Assembly (NCBI GenBank): GCA_043745295.1
Contig: JAYTTN010000853.1
Location: 1-11,032 of the forward strand
Direction: 5' to 3'
Length of the DNA: 11,032 nt
Source of the DNA: JALHQU01 sp043745295
GTDB taxonomy: Bacteria > Planctomycetota > Planctomycetia > Gemmatales > Gemmataceae
Below are positions 6,892 through 11,032 of this stretch, piece after piece. The position numbers were made by a program, and so were the translations under genes. The first letter of the stretch is position 1. Each line of letters begins with the position of its first letter. The notes beneath the pieces are model-generated. The model was not told the origin of the DNA. It saw only the letters and a program-made list of their open reading frames with translations, and did not search any database.

Positions 6892-7050
6892 GTCGAGGAG
6901 TCTCGCCGGGCGCGGTCGGTCGGCCCGCTCGCTCCGCACATCGAACCCGCCAGCCTGCCCGGCGGATCGCGCCGTCGGTGCCGAATGTGCGGCAGCTCGG
7001 TCGTCGTCACGGAGAGTGTGCGAATGGGTCGTCGTCGTGAGGATGAGGGG

Positions 7051-7080
7051 ATAATTAAAGCCTCGGTCGAACGGAATCAA
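7051..7080 (-). promoter_or_regulatory. Candidate promoter of the NusG-led polysaccharide operon
   Basis: On the minus strand TTGATT (7075-7080, four of six matches to -35) and AATTAT (7051-7056, four of six to -10) are 18 nt apart, inside the only AT-rich patch of the intergenic region. The transcript would start near 7044, leaving a leader of about 150 nt before the ATG at 6891. Confidence 0.35.
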
Positions 7081-7211
7081 GGCGGCGGTGATGAATTTCG
7101 CGTGAAGGTGCCGTGTCCGCCGCGCGGCCGCCGACAACTCGGACGCCCGTCCGAAACGGCGGCGGCCAGGGAACGGCGACGAATCCGCTGGCGCACCGCC
7201 GCCGTCGTGCC

Positions 7212-7239
7212 TTGCACTCCGCGTCCGCGGGGCGATAAT
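7212..7239 (+). promoter_or_regulatory. Candidate promoter of the radical SAM gene
   Basis: TTGCAC (7212-7217) and GATAAT (7234-7239, five of six matches to -10) are separated by 16 nt. Transcription would begin near 7246, about 26 nt before the ATG at 7272. The -10 box is convincing in such GC-rich DNA; the -35 box matches only three of six positions. Confidence 0.4.
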
Positions 7240-7271
7240 CCCCTTGCCCGACTCGCCCACGCGGAAGTGCC

Positions 7272-9128
7272 ATGACGAACGCGCCCCTCAAGTCCGAAGT
7301 CCTCCGCCTGCTGCCCCGCGTCCGCACCCCCGCCCAGTACATGGGCGGCGAGGTGAACAGCGTGACGAAGGACCACGCGCAGGTTCGCGGCAAGCTGTGC
7401 CTGTGCTTCCCCGACGCCTACACGATCGGCATGAGCCACCACGGCTTGCAGGTGCTGTACACGATCATGAACGGCGACCCGCAGTGGGCGTGCGAGCGGG
7501 CGTTCGCGCCGTGGCTGGACTGGGAAGGCGTGCTGCGCGGGCACAAGCTGCCGCTGTACGGGCTGGAGACGTTCACCCCGCTACACCAGTTCGACATCGT
7601 CGGGTTCAGCCTGCAATACGAGGTCTGCTACACCAACGTGCTGAACATGCTCGACCTCGGCGGCATCCCGCACTTCAACGACGAGCGGCGGGTGTCGGAC
7701 CCACTGGTGATCGCCGGCGGGCCGGGCGCGCAGAACCCGGAGCTGCTGGCCCCGTTCGTGGACCTGTTCGTCATCGGCGACGGCGAGCAGAGCCTGCCGT
7801 ACGTGATGAACAAGTGGATTGAACTGAAGGAGCGGGCGATCCGCGACGGCGACAACACCCACCGCCGGCGGATGGACATGCTGGCCGAGGTGGTCGGCGG
7901 CGTGACGTGGGCATACGCGCCGGCCTTCTACCAGTTCGACTACATGCCCGACGGCACCATCGCCAGCGTCAACCGCACGCGGGCCGACGTGCCGAAGGAG
8001 ATCACGAGCTGCACCATCGACTGCGACTTCGACGCCATCCCGCTGCCGACCAAGCCGGTCGTCAGCTTCGTGCAGACGCCGCACGACCGCATCGCCATCG
8101 AGATCATGCGCGGCTGCCCGCACCAGTGCCGGTTCTGCCAGAGCACCACCATCAAGCGGCCGCTGCGGATGCGGAGCGTCGAGACCATCGTGCAGGCGGC
8201 GCTGGACAGCTACCACAACACCGGCACCAACGAGATCAGCCTGCTGTCGCTCTCGACCAGCGACTACCCGCACTTCGAGGAGCTGGTGAAGCGGATGCAC
8301 GAGGTGTTCAACCCGTTGGGGGTGAACGTGAGTTTGCCGAGCTTGCGCATCAACCACCAGTTGCGATCCTTGCCGGGGCTGATGCAGGGCGTGCGCAAGG
8401 CCGGCCTCACGCTCGCGCCCGAAGTGGCCCGCGACGACATGCGCGAGCAGATCCGCAAGAAGATCAAGAACGACGACCTGTACGAGGGCTGCCGAGAGGC
8501 GTTCAAGCACGGCTGGCAGAAGGTGAAGCTGTACTTCCTGTGCGGGCTGCCGGGCGAGCGGAGCGTGGACCTGGACGGCATCGTCGAGATGGCCGAGCGC
8601 ATCTGCCAGATCAGCAAGGAGGCGACCGGCCGCTACCGCGACGTGACGGCCAGCGTGTCCAACTTCGTGCCGAAGCCGCACACCCCGTACCAGTGGAACG
8701 GGATGCAGACCCGCGAGTACTTCCGCTGGGCCGGCGACTATTTGCACCGCCAGAAGACGCAGCGGAGCGTGAAGATCAAGCAGCACGACATCGAGACCAG
8801 CCTGCTGGAGGGCATCCTCACTCGCGGTGACAGGCGGGTGTCACCGGCGCTGTACGAGGCGTGGCGGCGGGGTGCCCGCATGGACGGCTGGACCGAGTGC
8901 TTCAAGCCGCAACTGTGGTGGGACGTGTTCCGCGACCTGGGCATCGACGTGGGCTTCTACAGCCAGCGGGCGCGGCCGATGGGCGAGCGGCTGCCGTGGG
9001 ACCACGTGAACGTGAAGAAGGGCCGGGCCTACTTGGAGAAGGAGCAGGACCGCAGCGTCCTGCAACTGCGGGTGATGGCCGACGCCGTCGCCGGCCCGGC
9101 CGAGGAACCGAAGGGCTGCGGGGGGTGA
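7272..9128 (+). CDS. B12-binding-type radical SAM protein, TIGR03960-like
   Basis: This encodes 618 residues from an ATG with GGAAG (7263-7267) 4 nt upstream. Residues about 40-185 resemble the cobalamin-binding-like N-terminal domain of this family (FPDAYTIGMSHHGLQVLY, then VIAGGPGAQNPELL and FVIGDGEQ). The radical SAM core begins near 275 with RGCPHQCRFCQ, where Cys282, Cys286 and Cys289 give the CX3CX2C set for a 4Fe-4S cluster. The C-terminal part (RGDRRVSPALYEAWRRGARM, DGW, then LPWDHVNVKKGRAYL) is also family-typical. Length fits a full family member. The enzyme should cleave S-adenosylmethionine to a 5'-deoxyadenosyl radical; its substrate is not known to me. Members often have a DUF2344 (TIGR03936) domain fused or encoded next door, and none is visible here. 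Whether cobalamin is actually bound cannot be judged from sequence alone. Confidence 0.9.
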   Translation: MTNAPLKSEVLRLLPRVRTPAQYMGGEVNSVTKDHAQVRGKLCLCFPDAYTIGMSHHGLQVLYTIMNGDPQWACERAFAPWLDWEGVLRGHKLPLYGLETFTPLHQFDIVGFSLQYEVCYTNVLNMLDLGGIPHFNDERRVSDPLVIAGGPGAQNPELLAPFVDLFVIGDGEQSLPYVMNKWIELKERAIRDGDNTHRRRMDMLAEVVGGVTWAYAPAFYQFDYMPDGTIASVNRTRADVPKEITSCTIDCDFDAIPLPTKPVVSFVQTPHDRIAIEIMRGCPHQCRFCQSTTIKRPLRMRSVETIVQAALDSYHNTGTNEISLLSLSTSDYPHFEELVKRMHEVFNPLGVNVSLPSLRINHQLRSLPGLMQGVRKAGLTLAPEVARDDMREQIRKKIKNDDLYEGCREAFKHGWQKVKLYFLCGLPGERSVDLDGIVEMAERICQISKEATGRYRDVTASVSNFVPKPHTPYQWNGMQTREYFRWAGDYLHRQKTQRSVKIKQHDIETSLLEGILTRGDRRVSPALYEAWRRGARMDGWTECFKPQLWWDVFRDLGIDVGFYSQRARPMGERLPWDHVNVKKGRAYLEKEQDRSVLQLRVMADAVAGPAEEPKGCGG

Positions 9129-9161
9129 GGTCTTGCGAGCCGCGACCGCGAGGGAGCGGCT
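9123..9161. repeat. Dispersed repeat overlapping the radical SAM stop codon
   Basis: GGGTGAGGTCTT (9123-9134) matches the outer arm of the 4558-4759 repeat and supplies the TGA stop of the radical SAM gene at 9126-9128. It is followed by a hairpin AGCCGC (9138-9143) / GCGGCT (9156-9161) and a pyrimidine run, TCTTTCC. This could act as a weak terminator for the radical SAM gene. Confidence 0.5.
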
Positions 9162-9183
9162 TCTTTCCAAACTGGATCGAACC

Positions 9184-9771
9184 ATGTCAAACATGCTTCG
9201 CGCGCGGAAGACGTGGACGCGCGACGAGTTCTGGAAGATGCACGAGTTGGGCATCTTCGGCTCGAATCGCTACGAACTCATTGGCGGGGAGATCGTCCCG
9301 ATGGCCGCGCAATCGAACCTGCACGCGATCGGCATCTCGAATGTCGAGGACGCGCTCGACCTCGTGTTCGACAAGAATTCGTTCTGGGTCCGCGCCCAGG
9401 CGACGCTCGACCTCAGTCCGCACTCGGTGCCGGACCCCGATATCTCCGTCGTCTCCGGTTCCAAGCGATCCCATTACGGAACGCGGAGAAACCCGACGAC
9501 GGCCGTTCTGATCGTGGAAGTCAGTGACACCACCCTCGCCGACGACCGCGAGCGAAAGGGCAGCCTGTACGCGGCGTGTGGGATCGTCGAATACTGGATT
9601 CTCAACATCCCGGACAACGTGCTGGAAGTCCGCCGCGACCCGCGACCGGACGCGACGCAGCCGTTGGGCTTCGGGTACGCTTCGCTTGTCACCCTCGCGG
9701 CGACGGACTTCGCCACCCCGCTCGCGGTGCCGGCGGCGCGCATCGCCGTGGCGGACCTGCTGCCGGCGTGA
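9184..9771 (+). CDS. Uma2-family PD-(D/E)XK nuclease-fold protein
   Basis: This encodes 195 residues, a normal length for Uma2 (DUF820) proteins. The ATG at 9184 is preferred to an in-frame TTG at 9133 because family members start near 'T-W-x-x-x-E-F'; the ribosome binding site is weak for both. Family features are NRYELIGGEIVPM (28-40), VPDPDISVV (82-90, Asp86), IVEVSDTTLADDRERKGSLY (110-129, with Glu112 and Lys125) and GIVEYWILN (133-141). Asp86, Glu112 and Lys125 are the likely metal-binding and catalytic set of the restriction-endonuclease-like fold. Uma2 genes are often present in many copies in cyanobacteria and planctomycetes, and their biological target is not established. No transposase or toxin partner lies alongside. 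All catalytic positions look intact, so it is probably functional. Confidence 0.87.
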   Translation: MSNMLRARKTWTRDEFWKMHELGIFGSNRYELIGGEIVPMAAQSNLHAIGISNVEDALDLVFDKNSFWVRAQATLDLSPHSVPDPDISVVSGSKRSHYGTRRNPTTAVLIVEVSDTTLADDRERKGSLYAACGIVEYWILNIPDNVLEVRRDPRPDATQPLGFGYASLVTLAATDFATPLAVPAARIAVADLLPA

Positions 9772-9777
9772 GGGTAG

Positions 9778-9845
9778 TTGGTAGGGGCACCCCTCGTGGG
9801 TGCCCGCGGAAAATGCAGGGCACCCACGAGGGGTGCCCCTACCAA
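9778..9845. repeat. Perfect 28-bp inverted repeat between convergent genes
   Basis: The arms 9778-9805 and 9818-9845 are exact reverse complements with a 12-nt loop. The outer ends are TTGGTAGG and CCTACCAA. Each arm is itself palindromic (GGGCACCC-CTCGT-GGGTGCCC), so the element can fold as one long or two short hairpins. It fills almost all of the 85-bp gap between the Uma2 and NamZ-like genes. The run of seven A after it does not make a standard terminator T-run for either strand, so it is better described as a palindromic repeat that may nonetheless stop both transcripts. Confidence 0.85.
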
Positions 9846-9856
9846 AAAAATAGGGA

Positions 9857-11032
9857 TCACTCGTACAAAATCACCTTCGCGCGGCGGACCTTGAACTCGC
9901 TCAGCCCGTCGGCCCAACTCGCCTCGATGCTCGCGGCGGTCGCCCTCCCTCCACTCACCGCGTCGAACGTGGCCTGGTGCAGCAGCAGGTTGTTGAAGCT
10001 CTTCGTGTTCCAGTCAGTCGGGTAGACCTTCTTCAGCGTCAGCGCCACGTTCAACCCGACCGGGACCGCTCGCACTTTCGGCCAATCATCAACGATGATA
10101 TCCACCCCGCCGCACGCTTTATCCTTGTGAACGGAACTCGTCGGCGCGCGCGAGGTGGGCACGAACCGCACGCCGGCCAGTCCCACCTTGTTCAACTCCG
10201 CCGCCAGTTTGCGGCCGTCGATCCACGGCGCGCCGATCCACTCGAACGGCCGTTCGGTGCCGCGCCCGACGCTGATGTTTGTGGTTTCCAACAGCCCGAT
10301 ACCGGGGTAGAGCATCGCCGCCGTCAGGTGCCGCATGTTCGGCGACGGGTTCCGCCATGGCAAGCCGGTGCGGTCGAAGGTGTCGGCCCGCCGCCAGTTC
10401 TCGCACGTCACGACTGTCAGTTCGTGCGCGTATTTCTTCTCGACATGGAACAGCTTCGCCAACTCGCCGGCGGTCAGGCCGTGGCGTACCGGGATGTCGT
10501 GATAGCCGACGAAGTTGCTTTTCCCGGCATCCCGCACCGGGCCTTCCACGAGTTCGCCGCCGATGGGGTTCGGCCGGTCCAGCACGATCACCTTCAGCTT
10601 GTTCTCCTCAGCCGCTTCCATGACGAGGCCGAGCGTGGAGATGTAGGTGTAGAACCGACAGCCGATGTCCTGAATGTCGTACACGATGGTATCCACGCCC
10701 TTCAATTGCTCGGCGGTCGGCTTGCGTCGCTCACCATACAAGCTGTATACCGGCAGGCCGGTCTTCTCGTCCTTGCCGTCGCCGACCTTTTCGTCGAGTT
10801 CGCCGCGGATGCCGTGTTCCGGGCTGAACAGCGCGACCAACTTCACGCCGTCGGCCTCGTGCAACAAGTCGATGACGGACTCGCCCCCGGCGGTGCGGCC
10901 GGTGTGGTTCGTCACGAGCGCGACGTTGCGGCCCTTGAGGGACGCGAACTTGTCGGCGGCGAGTCGATCCAACCCCGTCAGCACCGGCGAACGGCGCGGC
11001 GTCAGCCCGCCGGTGACAGCAAGAACCGGCGG
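9857..11032 (-). CDS. namZ: Exo-beta-N-acetylmuramidase, NamZ/DUF1343 family (5' end cut by window)
   Basis: 391 residues are visible, ending at a TGA (complement of 9857-9859). The frame stays open to the right edge, and the family normally begins with a signal peptide, so the true start lies outside; an internal GTG at 10984 is an unlikely start. Family motifs from N to C: LTGLDRLAADKF, NVALVTNHTG, LFSPEHGIRG, YDIQDIGCRFYTYISTLG, VLDRPNPIGG and EGPV, then NPSPNM and a C-terminal region ending in KVILYE. NamZ of Bacillus subtilis removes terminal N-acetylmuramic acid from peptidoglycan fragments (glycoside hydrolase family GH171). The Glu in SPEHG is a good catalytic candidate by conservation, which is my inference. 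The protein is expected to be secreted or periplasmic, for cell-wall turnover. It faces the Uma2 gene across a palindromic repeat and shows no link to the polysaccharide operon. Confidence 0.9.
   Translation of the reverse strand, partial: PPVLAVTGGLTPRRSPVLTGLDRLAADKFASLKGRNVALVTNHTGRTAGGESVIDLLHEADGVKLVALFSPEHGIRGELDEKVGDGKDEKTGLPVYSLYGERRKPTAEQLKGVDTIVYDIQDIGCRFYTYISTLGLVMEAAEENKLKVIVLDRPNPIGGELVEGPVRDAGKSNFVGYHDIPVRHGLTAGELAKLFHVEKKYAHELTVVTCENWRRADTFDRTGLPWRNPSPNMRHLTAAMLYPGIGLLETTNISVGRGTERPFEWIGAPWIDGRKLAAELNKVGLAGVRFVPTSRAPTSSVHKDKACGGVDIIVDDWPKVRAVPVGLNVALTLKKVYPTDWNTKSFNNLLLHQATFDAVSGGRATAASIEASWADGLSEFKVRRAKVILYE

Larger units (their letters stand above)
6892..7271. other. Divergent intergenic control region, no gene seen
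   Basis: These 380 bp separate the minus-strand polysaccharide operon from the plus-strand radical SAM gene. No convincing coding sequence is present. The region holds one AT-rich patch (7046-7064), two candidate promoters described separately, and a repetitive GTCGTCGTC stretch near 7002-7038 of unknown meaning. The minus-strand leader would be about 150 nt, long enough for a regulatory RNA structure, but I see no recognised riboswitch. Confidence 0.6.

Noticed and set aside
9184..9857. Uma2 gene plus palindrome as an insertion sequence with its own nuclease
   Set aside because: The palindrome lies only on one side and Uma2 genes are not established as transposases. No matching terminal repeat was found upstream of 9184.
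9857..10984. NamZ-like gene complete with a GTG start at 10984
   Set aside because: The frame is open to the window edge and the family needs a signal peptide that is not present after 10984, so the gene is treated as truncated by the window.
1..11032. CRISPR array, tRNA, rRNA, prophage or plasmid origin
   Set aside because: No regularly spaced direct repeats, no tRNA-like cloverleaf, no rRNA-like conserved stretches and no integrase or replication genes were seen.

Overview
The window looks like chromosome from a high-GC planctomycete, most likely of the Gemmata/Gemmataceae type. The clues are strong G/C bias at third codon positions, short secreted lipoproteins of the transthyretin-like fold, a Uma2-family nuclease gene, and gaps filled with GC-rich palindromic repeats. 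This placement is inference from composition and gene content, not from a marker gene.

Layout. Positions 1-975 hold a repeat hairpin, a small predicted lipoprotein (+, 126-524) and a hypothetical protein (-, 454-975) whose 3' end overlaps the lipoprotein gene tail to tail. Positions 1225-6891, all on the minus strand, form a surface-polysaccharide initiation and control cluster. In transcription order it holds a NusG-paralogue antiterminator (6316-6891), a WecA/MraY-type polyprenyl-phosphate sugar-1-phosphate transferase (4770-6293), a Wzc-like chain-length regulator fused to a BY-type tyrosine kinase (2245-4479), and a CpsB/YwqE-like PHP phosphatase (1225-2004). Positions 6892-7271 are a divergent control region with one candidate promoter for each direction. 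On the plus strand follow a B12-binding-type radical SAM protein of the TIGR03960 kind (7272-9128) and a Uma2-family nuclease-fold protein (9184-9771). A perfect 28-bp inverted repeat separates the latter from a convergent NamZ/DUF1343 exo-muramidase gene (9857 to the right edge), which is cut at its 5' end.

How the genes work together. The transferase would load the first sugar phosphate onto undecaprenyl phosphate. The Wzc-like protein would control polymer length and export through tyrosine autophosphorylation, and the PHP phosphatase would reverse that. The NusG paralogue probably helps RNA polymerase read through its own operon, whose gaps contain strong hairpins. No flippase, polymerase or further glycosyltransferase is present here, so the rest of the pathway must lie elsewhere.

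The individual families are recognisable. The least explained parts are the hairpin-punctuated NusG-led operon, the soluble C-terminal extension of the transferase, and the nested repeat at 4558-4759.
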